Positions 23,248 through 31,368 of a stretch of DNA of 45,848 nucleotides are shown here, in pieces. A program made the position numbers and the translations under genes. Source of the DNA: JADHLK01 sp038131695 (GTDB taxonomy: Bacteria; Pseudomonadota; Alphaproteobacteria; Puniceispirillales; Puniceispirillaceae); the NCBI GenBank assembly GCA_038131695.1, contig JAYPQA010000027.1, positions 1 through 45,848 of the forward strand, in the 5' to 3' direction. The stretch's first letter is position 1, and each line of letters opens with the position of its first letter. A model generated the notes under the pieces. It did no database searches. It was not told the origin of the DNA and saw nothing but the letters and a program-made list of their open reading frames with translations.

Positions 23248-26200
23248 ATGATGTCGCACCGGATATTTTCTACCCGCAGCCGCCCGGCCCATGCCGGGCC
23301 CTATGCGCTGGACCGGCTGGCTCGCACCCGCCAAATGCCGGCTATTGCCAGCCTCACCATGCCGGAAATCAGCTTTTCCCGCCCTGAGCGGCCCTTTGAC
23401 CTGGTCAATGCGATGGCCGATCACCAGACCATGCTGGATTTGCTGCGCGATGGGCTGGTCAATCAGGCACGCGCCGAGATACCCGATGATCCGGCAGAGC
23501 GGACAGCACATTTGAGAGGCTTTGGCTATTTTGCCGATGCCTCAATGGTCGGGGCCGGGCCGATCCCGGACAGTGCCTGGCTGGATCAGCCGCGCCATAA
23601 TCCCGGGACTGCCCGGCTGGCTGAACAGCTGACCACCCGCCAGACCAAGACATTGGCTGCCGGCATTGATCACACCATGGCCGAGCTGAAGGAGACAGCA
23701 GCCACCCCGCCGCGCGCCGTCGGCCATCATCAGCGCGCGCTGGTTTTTATCTATGAATATCGGCGCGATCCGCGCCCCGGGGAGCCGGGCACGGCCTGGC
23801 TACAGGATGCCCAGGCTCAGCGCGCCAGCTTGCTGGCGTCTGAGACAGCTGTGGTGATTGCCAATTATATCCGCCTGCTCGGCTTTGATGCCAAGGCACA
23901 TACCCTGAACGCAACAGATATTGATTTGCATCAGCTGGCGGTTGCGGCCGGGCTGGGCTGGGCAGAGGCAGACGGGCTGAGCCTGCCCTGGCTGGACAGG
24001 CGGTTCGGGCTGGCGGCGGTGACCACCGATATGGAGATAGAGCCGGATCTGCCGCTCGCTCCTAGAGAGGCCCAGCCCAGCTCTGAGCTGACCGGCCTGC
24101 ATTGGAAGCTGGGCAGCCATGCGGCAAAATCCGCCTTCAACAAAGACCCCTTTGCCAAGCGCGATTATCAGGATAGCCCGTTTCCGATGGAGCGGATCAA
24201 GCGGGTTGCAAAACCCACCACCTATATTGATGAGGCGCATATTCCGCGCGTGCCCAAACGCGCTGATATGTTTGCACGCGCGCAATTTGGCGATATGGGG
24301 GAAACCAATCAAAAAGCGGCGGCTGGCGGGTTTTATGTGCGCAAATCCCCTACCGGTTCTGCCCAGAGGCGGGTTCTGGGCGCTTTTGTGCTCTTGCAGG
24401 ATGGCGAGCCGGACCCGGCTGGCCCGCGCCCCGGTGATGCGGCGGAAAACGCAGCCAATATCAAGGCCGCCAGCTATTTTCTGGGGGTGGATGCGGTCGG
24501 CCTCTCCCGCTGCCCGGACTGGGCCTGGTATAGCCATGATGCCAGGGGAGAAGCGATCATACCGACCCATGATCAGGCCATTTCAATGGTGGTTGATCAG
24601 GGCTTTGAGACGATGGAAGGGGCGTCTGGTGATGACTGGATCTCGGTCGCTCAATCGATGCGGGCCTATTTGCGCTTTGCCTTGCTGGGCGGGGTGATCG
24701 CCCGCCAGCTGCGCACCCTTGGCTATCAGGCCAAGGCCCATACGGTGATGGATGGTGAGGTGTTGCAGCCGCCGCTCTTGCTCTTGTCGGGGCTGGGAGA
24801 GGTTAGCCGTATTGGCGAGGTGATTCTGCATCCGTTTCTGGGCCCGCGCCTGAAATCCGGGGTGGTGACAACAGATATGCCGATGGCGCATGACCAGCCG
24901 ATCGATTTCGGCCTGCAGAATTTCTGTGAAAATTGTAATAAATGCGCGCGCGAATGCCCGTCTGGGGCGATCACGGCTGGCCCGAAGCTGATGTTCAATG
25001 GCTATGAGATTTGGAAATCAGACAGCCAGAAATGCACCAGCTATCGCATCACCACGCCGGGCGGGGCGATGTGCGGGCGTTGCATGAAAACCTGTCCGTG
25101 GAATCTGGAAGGCCTGTTTGCCGAAGCCCCGTTTCGCTGGGCCGCCTCAAATTTGCCGCAAGCTGCCAAAATGCTGGCCTGGCTGGATGACAAGGCGGGC
25201 CGCGGCAATCTGAATGAGGTGAAAAAATGGTGGTGGGATATTGGCATTTCTGAAGATGGCAGCTATCGCCCGCCAGATGCGCCAGTCAACAAGCGCGGGA
25301 TCAGCCCGCAGCTGAAGCTGGATTACGCAGACCAGACGCTGGCCGTCTATCCGGCCCCGCTGGCCCCGCATCCCTGGCCCTGGCCTTTCCCGATGGATCG
25401 CGAGGCCGGCATTGCGGCCTATCAGTCCATGATCAGCGCAGCCGAGCATCAAAAAAGGCTGGCTGAAGGAGATGAGAGCAGGCTGCATCGCTTCCAGCCG
25501 CCAGCTGAGGCCCCGGTTCTGGCTTTGCAGGTGACCCAGGTCACCAAACTGTCTGACAAAATCACCAGCTATGAATTGCGGCGGCCCGATGGGGCAGATT
25601 TGCCAGCCTGGCGCGGCGGGGCACATCTTGATATTGTGGTGGCCCCGGAATTTCTGCGGCAATATTCCATGTGCGGCGATCCGGCAGACAGGTCGGTCTA
25701 TGAAATCGCCGTGCTGCGAGAGGATGACGGGCGGGGCGGCTCTGCGCTGATGCACCGGATATTCAGCGAGGGGCGCCGGATTTTTGCCTCACCGCCGATC
25801 AATCATTTTGAACTGGATGACCGGGCCAGCCATGCTTTTTTGATGGGTGGCGGCATTGGGGTTACGCCGATGATTGCCTTTGCCCATGAGCTGCACCGCC
25901 AGGGCCGCCCGTTTGACCTGCATTATTCGGTCCCCGACCGGGCCGCCGCCGCCTTTCTGGACCGGCTGCAAGACAGCCCCTTTGCAGATCGGGTGCATCT
26001 GCATATTTCGGCTGAGGGGAGCCGCGCTGATTTTGCCGCGATTTTCCGCCGCTCCGGCCCGCCAGAGGCTGGCTGGCATATTTATAGCTGCGGGCCGGAT
26101 GCCTATATGGAGGCGGTGGACAAGGCCGCCGCAGAGGCCGGCTTTGCTGAGGATAACCGGCATCGGGAATATTTCTCCGTGCCGGAGATGCCAGAGCTGG

Positions 26201-26472
26201 AGAATCATCCCTTCCGTCTGAAGCTGGCTCGCTCTGGCCAGCTGATAGAGGTGGCAGCTGAGCAGCGGCCGACAGATGCGCTGCTGGCAGCCGGGGTGGC
26301 GGTGGATGTCAAATGTTCGGACGGGCTGTGCGGGGTGTGCAAATGCGACCTGCTGTCCGGAGAGGTGGAGCATCGCGATTTTGTGCTCTCTGCCCGCCAG
26401 CGCGAAACCAGCCTGATTCTGTGCCAGTCGCGGGCCGCAGAAAAGGATGGGCTGCTGGAAATTGACCTGTGA
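23248..26472 (+). CDS. Self-sufficient reductive dehalogenase (RdhA fused to NAD(P)H reductase)
   Basis: This 1074-aa cytosolic enzyme joins a cobalamin-dependent reductive dehalogenase to its electron supply. Residues about 195-265 and 475-547 are an internal duplication (LGFDAKAH / LGYQAKAH, VTTDM in both), as in the NpRdhA fold. Two ferredoxin clusters follow: C560, C563, C566, C570 (CENCNKCARECP) and C596, C609, C612, C616. Tyr428 in WAWYSHD is a candidate catalytic acid. Residues about 750-1074 are a phthalate-dioxygenase-reductase-like module: R804-QYS flavin motif, GGGIGVTPM (867-875), CGPDAYM (948), and a plant-type [2Fe-2S] site at C1023, C1028, C1031, C1059. No Tat signal and no rdhB anchor gene are seen, unlike respiratory RdhAs. 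The architecture matches BhbA-type catabolic enzymes that remove ortho-bromine from hydroxybenzoates with NAD(P)H. Start ATG 23248 has AAAGGAG upstream. Confidence 0.93.
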   Translation: MMSHRIFSTRSRPAHAGPYALDRLARTRQMPAIASLTMPEISFSRPERPFDLVNAMADHQTMLDLLRDGLVNQARAEIPDDPAERTAHLRGFGYFADASMVGAGPIPDSAWLDQPRHNPGTARLAEQLTTRQTKTLAAGIDHTMAELKETAATPPRAVGHHQRALVFIYEYRRDPRPGEPGTAWLQDAQAQRASLLASETAVVIANYIRLLGFDAKAHTLNATDIDLHQLAVAAGLGWAEADGLSLPWLDRRFGLAAVTTDMEIEPDLPLAPREAQPSSELTGLHWKLGSHAAKSAFNKDPFAKRDYQDSPFPMERIKRVAKPTTYIDEAHIPRVPKRADMFARAQFGDMGETNQKAAAGGFYVRKSPTGSAQRRVLGAFVLLQDGEPDPAGPRPGDAAENAANIKAASYFLGVDAVGLSRCPDWAWYSHDARGEAIIPTHDQAISMVVDQGFETMEGASGDDWISVAQSMRAYLRFALLGGVIARQLRTLGYQAKAHTVMDGEVLQPPLLLLSGLGEVSRIGEVILHPFLGPRLKSGVVTTDMPMAHDQPIDFGLQNFCENCNKCARECPSGAITAGPKLMFNGYEIWKSDSQKCTSYRITTPGGAMCGRCMKTCPWNLEGLFAEAPFRWAASNLPQAAKMLAWLDDKAGRGNLNEVKKWWWDIGISEDGSYRPPDAPVNKRGISPQLKLDYADQTLAVYPAPLAPHPWPWPFPMDREAGIAAYQSMISAAEHQKRLAEGDESRLHRFQPPAEAPVLALQVTQVTKLSDKITSYELRRPDGADLPAWRGGAHLDIVVAPEFLRQYSMCGDPADRSVYEIAVLREDDGRGGSALMHRIFSEGRRIFASPPINHFELDDRASHAFLMGGGIGVTPMIAFAHELHRQGRPFDLHYSVPDRAAAAFLDRLQDSPFADRVHLHISAEGSRADFAAIFRRSGPPEAGWHIYSCGPDAYMEAVDKAAAEAGFAEDNRHREYFSVPEMPELENHPFRLKLARSGQLIEVAAEQRPTDALLAAGVAVDVKCSDGLCGVCKCDLLSGEVEHRDFVLSARQRETSLILCQSRAAEKDGLLEIDL

Positions 26473-26481
26473 CAAATGTCG

Positions 26482-27210
26482 CTAATGCGGCGGGGCAGCC
26501 AGCTGGTTGCCCCCGAACAGCTGATGATATTCATCTGAATAGCCGATATGTTCGCGCATCATGGCAAAGGCCCGGCCTGCCTCTTTTTTCTCAATCGCCT
26601 GGGTGATGATGATATGTTGCTGGTGAGAGACCGCCAATCTTTCCATAGAAGGGTAGGCAACTGCCAGCGGGTGCACCGCACCCAGCTGGGCATTTGGCAA
26701 GACCGCCAAACGGCTAATACAATCCAGGATAAACGGATTGCCGGAAGCAGACATGATGGTGCGGTGGAAGATCATATTGGCAACGGCAAAAGCCTCTACA
26801 GATTCATCGTCGAGAATGCCGCGCCGCACCACTGTTTCCGTCATGGTCAGTGATTTTTCCAGCCGCTGCCTGTTTTGATCATCCAGGCCAATAGTCGCCA
26901 GCCTCTCGGCAGCCAGCCCCTCCAATATGGCCCGCACCGCCAGCGCGTGCGAGCGGTCATGCTCGGAAAATTTTCGCAAGTGATAGCCACGCCCCGGCAA
27001 TTTGGACAGCACTCCCTCTGCTGCCAGCACCTTGAGAGCCGCGCGAACCGGAGTGCGTGACAAACCCAGCATCCGGCTCAAGCCACTCTCGGTGAGCTTG
27101 TCACTTTCTTCAAATCGGCCATTGGCGATCATATCGCGCAGAATATCGGTGATTCGGTCATCGCTTTTTTGATCAGGGTTCAGTTCAGGCAGCGTCCGGG
27201 AATCAGACAT
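26482..27210 (-). CDS. GntR-family (FCD) transcriptional regulator
   Basis: This 242-aa regulator has an N-terminal winged helix (ITDILRDMIANGRFEESDKL, ESGLSRMLGLSRTPVRAALK, VLSKLPGRGYHLR) and a C-terminal all-helical FCD ligand domain of the FadR subfamily, with metal-site residues in ANMIFHRTIM and MREHIGYSDE. ATG 27210 is preceded by GGAG; the in-frame extension to 27336 is AT-rich, runs through the operator region and is not protein-like. It converges with the dehalogenase gene (9-bp gap) and is divergent from the second Liv operon, whose promoter region carries repeated dyads. It probably controls that operon in response to an organic acid. Confidence 0.9.
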   Translation of the reverse strand: MSDSRTLPELNPDQKSDDRITDILRDMIANGRFEESDKLTESGLSRMLGLSRTPVRAALKVLAAEGVLSKLPGRGYHLRKFSEHDRSHALAVRAILEGLAAERLATIGLDDQNRQRLEKSLTMTETVVRRGILDDESVEAFAVANMIFHRTIMSASGNPFILDCISRLAVLPNAQLGAVHPLAVAYPSMERLAVSHQQHIIITQAIEKKEAGRAFAMMREHIGYSDEYHQLFGGNQLAAPPH

Positions 27211-27254
27211 TTTGTATCTCCAGGGCTGAGTCGTTTCAAAAAGGCTTTCAAAAA

Positions 27255-27363
27255 TGTATTCATATAAATAAATAATGTATTCATTTATATCATAATTACT
27301 TATAAAAATGAAAAAAAAATCAAATTTTGTATTCAATATAGTAAATAAAAGTATTCATAAATG
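27255..27363. promoter_or_regulatory. Four phased GTATTCA operator-like repeats
   Basis: The 345-bp gap 27211-27555 is the longest noncoding stretch. It contains four similarly oriented copies of a 10-bp imperfect dyad: ATGTATTCAT (starting 27254), ATGTATTCAT (27275), TTGTATTCAA (27327) and AAGTATTCAT (27349). The spacings are 21, 52 and 22 bp, about two, five and two helical turns, so the sites face one side of the DNA. They resemble the TTGTATACAA-type operators of FadR-subfamily regulators and probably bind the adjacent GntR protein, repressing both divergent promoters. The 190 bp to the next gene holds no coding sequence that I can recognise. Confidence 0.55.
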
Positions 27364-27555
27364 AAAAAATCATTTCCATCTTGTCACTGCCTTGCTTCCG
27401 CCCTACCTTCTGTAGATTAGGGAATTTTATCCTTTGGAGGGGCGGTCGCGGTTCCAAAACAGTTTATTGCTGCTGCATGACAGATTATGTTACGCGGTAT
27501 CGATAGAAGGGGCCGGTTCGTCACATAAGCAGATTGATATTCTGGGAGGGTATCC

Positions 27556-28755
27556 ATGAAACTGACAAAAATCTTCAAATCAGCCGCTATTGGCTTGACG
27601 GCCTCTATGTTGGCTGTTTCAGCTCAGGCAGCTGATGTCATCAAGATCGGCGCGGTTGCGCCCAAGACCGGAGCCCTTGGCGGGGGTGCGGTCGTAACGC
27701 AGTGGCCGAATGTTGAATTATGGTCAAAGCAGGTGAACGCTGCTGGCGGCCTGTCTGTCGGCGGCAAGAAAATGATGGTTGAGATCATCGAATATGATGA
27801 CAAGACCAACCCGGCGGAACATATCAAGGCCGCCCAGCGCCTGGCAGAGGTGGACAAGGTTGATTTCATTGTCGCCCCTTACGGGACGGGCTTTAATCTG
27901 GCTGCGGCTCCTATTTATGCGAAATATAACTATCCGCATATTGCGGTGTCGGCGATTTCTGACAAGATGCCAGAGCTGACCGCCCGCTATTCAAACCTGT
28001 TTTTCACGCTGGGTAACACCACCTCTTTTTCTGAATCAGTGGTTGATATTCTCAAGGATATGCGGGCTGCCGGCACAATCGGCAACCGTGTGGCGATGGT
28101 GAATGTGGCTGATGCGTTTGGTATTGAGCTGGCTGAAGCGGCCCGCCCGCGCCTGAAGGAAGCCGGATTTGACATTGTCTATGACAAATCCTATCCGCTG
28201 GGCACGCCGGATCTGTCTCCGATCATCAAAGGGGCAAAGGAAAGCAACCCGGATGCGTTTGTCGCCTGGTCCTATCCGCCAGACACATTCGCTCTGACTG
28301 AGCAGGCCATCATCCAGAATTTGGATGTGAAAATGTATTACACAGCTGTGGCAACCTGCTTCCCGGCCTTTGTTGGCAAGTTTGGCTCAAAGATTAATGG
28401 TGTCTTTGGGGCCGGTGGTGTTAATCAGGATTCCCCGGATATTCAGGCCTATTTCAAGGCCCATAAGGATATTACCGGCAAGGATGCAGATGGGTGGGCG
28501 TCTGCCAATACCTATGTATCCCTGCAAATCCTGGGTCAGGCTATCGAAGGGGCTGGCACCCTCGACCGCCAGGCGGTGATTGATTACATCAAGGCCAACA
28601 GCTTTGATACAATCATGGGTCCGATCTCCTTTGAGGATCAGATTTCCAACCGCTTCTGGACTGTCGGCCAGTGGCAGGATGGCAAGTTCCGCGGTGTCAA
28701 ATCCTCGCAGATGGACGGGGCGGCCCCGGTCATCGCAAAGGATGGCTGGAACTAA
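27556..28755 (+). CDS. LivK-type periplasmic binding protein (transporter 2)
   Basis: This 399-aa receptor has a signal peptide (MKLTKIFKSAAIGLTASML, cleavage near AQA-A) and the type I periplasmic fold: VIKIGAVAPKTGALGGGAVV, EHIKAAQRLAEVDKVDFIVAP with a pocket GTGFNLAAAPI, and VAWSYPPDTFALTEQAI in the second lobe. ATG 27556 follows GGGAGGG. It is the first gene of the GntR-linked operon and is followed directly by a strong terminator hairpin. The pocket differs from classical Leu/Ile/Val receptors, and the downstream aldehyde dehydrogenases make an aromatic or short-chain acid or aldehyde precursor a reasonable ligand guess. Confidence 0.9.
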   Translation: MKLTKIFKSAAIGLTASMLAVSAQAADVIKIGAVAPKTGALGGGAVVTQWPNVELWSKQVNAAGGLSVGGKKMMVEIIEYDDKTNPAEHIKAAQRLAEVDKVDFIVAPYGTGFNLAAAPIYAKYNYPHIAVSAISDKMPELTARYSNLFFTLGNTTSFSESVVDILKDMRAAGTIGNRVAMVNVADAFGIELAEAARPRLKEAGFDIVYDKSYPLGTPDLSPIIKGAKESNPDAFVAWSYPPDTFALTEQAIIQNLDVKMYYTAVATCFPAFVGKFGSKINGVFGAGGVNQDSPDIQAYFKAHKDITGKDADGWASANTYVSLQILGQAIEGAGTLDRQAVIDYIKANSFDTIMGPISFEDQISNRFWTVGQWQDGKFRGVKSSQMDGAAPVIAKDGWN

Positions 28756-28773
28756 AGCCTTTTTCGGCAAAGC

Positions 28774-28808
28774 AAGCTGGACAGGGAAAGGCCTGTCCAG
28801 CTTTTTTT
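28774..28808 (+). terminator. Strong intrinsic terminator between livK and livH
   Basis: AAGCTGGACAGG (28774-28785) pairs perfectly with CCTGTCCAGCTT (28792-28803) around GAAAGG and continues into a T tract. The 12-bp stem in the middle of an operon should let the binding protein be made in excess over the membrane subunits. Confidence 0.88.
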
Positions 28809-28844
28809 CTTCCCAATCATCTATATCCAGTCGGGTGACTTGCT

Positions 28845-29708
28845 ATGGATATTCTCATTACCGGATTGCTGCTTGGCGGTACCTATGCGCTGATTGCCTT
28901 TGGGCTTAATCTGCAATATGGGGTGGCCCGCATCATGAATCTGGCCAATGGCGAGATGATTGTGCTGGGCGCTTTGGCGGCGTTTTGGATTTTTATTGCG
29001 GATGCTATCAGCCCGATTTTGACGATGCTGATTGTGGCCCCGCTTTCTTTTTTTGGAAATTGGCTGATTTATCGCTTTTTGCTGCGTCCGCTGGTTCGGC
29101 GGGCGAAAAACCAGGGCCAGCTGGAGGTTGATTCGATTTTGGCCACCTTCGGGATGGCCTTTGCGCTGGTCGGCGTGATGGTATCGATTCATGGGGAATA
29201 TTTTACTTATTCCTATCTGGCAGAACCGTTTGAGATTTTGGGCGAGACCTTTGCCCTTAACCGCATTGTTGCCTTTTGTTTTGCTGTGTTGATTGGGGCT
29301 GCCTTATGGCTTTGGCTCTATTTCACCCGCGCTGGCATGGCTGTGCGGGCAGTCTCGGTCAGCACCGAGGCCAGCGGTCTGGTGGGGATCAATGTTCCGC
29401 AGCTCTCAGCGATTGCCTTTGCTCTTGGCGGAGCTGTCACGACCATGGGCGGAACGCTGATCTCAACCTTTATCACCCTTGATGCGTCCGTAGGCGTGGT
29501 CTTTACGATGAAGGCCCTGATCATCATCATTATGGGCGGGGTGGGTGATATTCGCGGTGCGATAGTAGCGGCGCTGATTTTGGGGTTGGTGGAAACCGCT
29601 GTTGCCCGGCTGATTGATCCGGGGCTGACGCTAGCCGCGGCCTATGCGATTTTTGTTCTGATATTGCTGTTTCGTCCGCAAGGGCTGTTCGGGAGGAAAC
29701 CCTCATGA
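28845..29708 (+). CDS. Branched-chain-type ABC permease LivH (transporter 2)
   Basis: This 287-aa LivH-type permease has LITGLLLGGTYALIAFGLNL and VARIMNLANGEMIVLGA at the N-terminus, a cytoplasmic loop TRAGMAVRAVSVSTEASGLVG and the C-terminal IIIMGGVGDIRGAIVAALIL, ending in FRPQGLFG. The spacer upstream has only a weak ribosome site after the terminator, again consistent with lower expression than the receptor. Its stop overlaps the next start (ATGA, 29705-29708). It pairs with the following LivM. Confidence 0.92.
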   Translation: MDILITGLLLGGTYALIAFGLNLQYGVARIMNLANGEMIVLGALAAFWIFIADAISPILTMLIVAPLSFFGNWLIYRFLLRPLVRRAKNQGQLEVDSILATFGMAFALVGVMVSIHGEYFTYSYLAEPFEILGETFALNRIVAFCFAVLIGAALWLWLYFTRAGMAVRAVSVSTEASGLVGINVPQLSAIAFALGGAVTTMGGTLISTFITLDASVGVVFTMKALIIIIMGGVGDIRGAIVAALILGLVETAVARLIDPGLTLAAAYAIFVLILLFRPQGLFGRKPS

Positions 29709-30640
29709 CCAGCGCAGATGTAAAACAGCTTGTCTGGGGCGCGATTTTGCTGGCGCTGGCTGCCTGCGTGCCGCTGGTGGCCAATGGCTATTGGATGTCC
29801 ATTGCGCTGACCATTGCGATGTTCACCGTGCTGTCTACCAGCTGGGCCCTGTTTTCCGGGCCGACCCATTACATATCGCTGGCGACGGCGGCGTTTTTTG
29901 GCGTTGGCGGTTTTCTGGTTGGCACTGGAATGTCTGATTATAATGTTGATTATTGGACCATGGTGGTGATTGCCTCACTGGCCGGAACAGTGCTGGCTTT
30001 TTTGGTGGGTCTGGCCACCTTGCGCCTGTCTGGGGTGTATTTTGTGATTTTCACTCTGGGTCTGGCAGAGATGATCCGCACGCTGGTTTCCTGGATACAG
30101 AATAACTTTACCGGTTCGCGCGGTCTTTATGTGCTGACTGATTTGGGTGAGGTTGATATTTATCTGCATTTGGTTTTGGTCGCGGCCTTTGTCTATCTGG
30201 CAGGCTGGTGGATTGCCCGCTCGCGCCTTGGATTTGCCATGCGGATTATCGGCAATGATGAAACGGTCGCCCGCCATGTCGGCATCAATACCGCGTTTTC
30301 CAAGGTGATTTTATTTACTTTTTCAGGCTTTGTCGCCTCTCTTGTCGGGGCCCTGATCGCCCCGCGCTATACCTATATTGAGCCCAATGGCGTGTTTTCG
30401 CCGGAGCTGTCCTTCATCGTTGTGATCATGGCCCTGCTGGGCGGGACAGGCCGGCTATGGGGACCGATAGTCGGGGTGATACCATTTGCGCTGTTACAGG
30501 AATATATCAACGCTAATTATTCCAATTATTCGACGCTGGTTTTGGGTATCGCGTTTCTGGTGATTGTCTATTTCCTGCCGCAAGGCGTGCTGGGCCGGCT
30601 GGAACAGCTCTGGGCAAAAAGGAGGCAGTCAACATGGTAG
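29705..30640 (+). CDS. Branched-chain-type ABC permease LivM (transporter 2)
   Basis: This 311-aa LivM-type permease shows LSTSWALFSGPTHYISLATAA, ATLRLSGVYFVIFTLGLAEM, the coupling loop SRLGFAMRIIGNDETVARHVG and IVVIMALLGGTGRLWGPIVG, ending YFLPQGVLGRL. It begins within the livH stop and overlaps the LivG start by 7 bases. It forms the translocation pore with the preceding LivH. Confidence 0.92.
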   Translation: MTSADVKQLVWGAILLALAACVPLVANGYWMSIALTIAMFTVLSTSWALFSGPTHYISLATAAFFGVGGFLVGTGMSDYNVDYWTMVVIASLAGTVLAFLVGLATLRLSGVYFVIFTLGLAEMIRTLVSWIQNNFTGSRGLYVLTDLGEVDIYLHLVLVAAFVYLAGWWIARSRLGFAMRIIGNDETVARHVGINTAFSKVILFTFSGFVASLVGALIAPRYTYIEPNGVFSPELSFIVVIMALLGGTGRLWGPIVGVIPFALLQEYINANYSNYSTLVLGIAFLVIVYFLPQGVLGRLEQLWAKRRQSTW

Positions 30641-31368
30641 ATACCAATCTGGTTCTGGCTGTCCAGAATGTGACCAAGCGTTTTGGCGGTTTGATTGCGG
30701 TGAACAACCTGTCTTTTGATGTCAGCCGAAATGAGGTGATGGGCATTATCGGGCCGAACGGGTCTGGAAAGACCACGATGATGAATTTGATTTCCGGTGC
30801 GCTGGCTCTCAATGAAGGGACCATCAGCCTGAATGGCCGCTATATTTCCCGCCTGCCTGCCCATGAAATAAACCGGCGCGGTATCGCCCGCACCTTTCAG
30901 CTGGTGCGGGTGCTGCCATCGCTCAGCTTGCTGGAAAATGCCATGGCTGGCATGGTTTTCGGGCATCAGCGGCTGTGGGGAGAGCAAGCCCGCCATGAAG
31001 CCAGCAAGCTGCTTGAGCGGGTTGGGCTGGGCGGCCAGCAGAATGTGCCGGCAACGGCGCTGACCTATATTGACCAGAAACGGCTGGAGCTGGCCCGGGC
31101 GCTGGCTGCAAAGCCTGAGGTGCTGCTGCTGGATGAATGGCTGGCCGGTCTCAACCCGACCGAATTGCAACAGGGTATCGATCTGATCCACTCGCTGAGA
31201 GAAGATGGCATCACCATCATTTTGGTTGAGCATGTCATGGATGCCATCCGATCTTTGTGTGATCGCTGTCTGGTCATGGCAGCAGGGGCAAAAATTGCCG
31301 AAGGGCGCCCCCAAGAAGTGCTGTCTGATCCAGAAGTCATCAAAGTCTATCTGGGGGAGGATATATAA
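30634..31368 (+). CDS. ABC transporter ATPase LivG (transporter 2)
   Basis: This 244-aa LivG-type ATPase has Walker A GPNGSGKTT, the family segment GIARTFQLVRVLPSLSLLENA, and a degenerate signature motif LTYIDQKRLELARAL in place of LSGGQ. LivG proteins often carry a YGDQ variant here, so this is within family range. Walker B reads LLLDEWLAGLNP, with Trp instead of the usual Pro after the catalytic Glu. The H-loop is LVEHVMD. ATG 30634 has AAAAGGAGG upstream, and the stop shares its last base with the LivF start. Confidence 0.92.
   Translation: MVDTNLVLAVQNVTKRFGGLIAVNNLSFDVSRNEVMGIIGPNGSGKTTMMNLISGALALNEGTISLNGRYISRLPAHEINRRGIARTFQLVRVLPSLSLLENAMAGMVFGHQRLWGEQARHEASKLLERVGLGGQQNVPATALTYIDQKRLELARALAAKPEVLLLDEWLAGLNPTELQQGIDLIHSLREDGITIILVEHVMDAIRSLCDRCLVMAAGAKIAEGRPQEVLSDPEVIKVYLGEDI

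Noticed and set aside
23248..23340. Tat signal peptide on the dehalogenase
   Set aside because: The N-terminus has scattered Arg residues but no twin-Arg motif followed by a hydrophobic stretch, so a cytosolic location is preferred.
22444..23511. 355-codon open frame antisense to SDR and the dehalogenase N-terminus
   Set aside because: It spans two real genes and an intergenic gap on the other strand and has no family features.
27211..27336. N-terminal extension of the GntR regulator
   Set aside because: The 42 extra residues are Phe/Tyr/Ile-rich translations of AT-rich operator DNA. ATG 27210 has a ribosome site and begins a normal-length FCD regulator.
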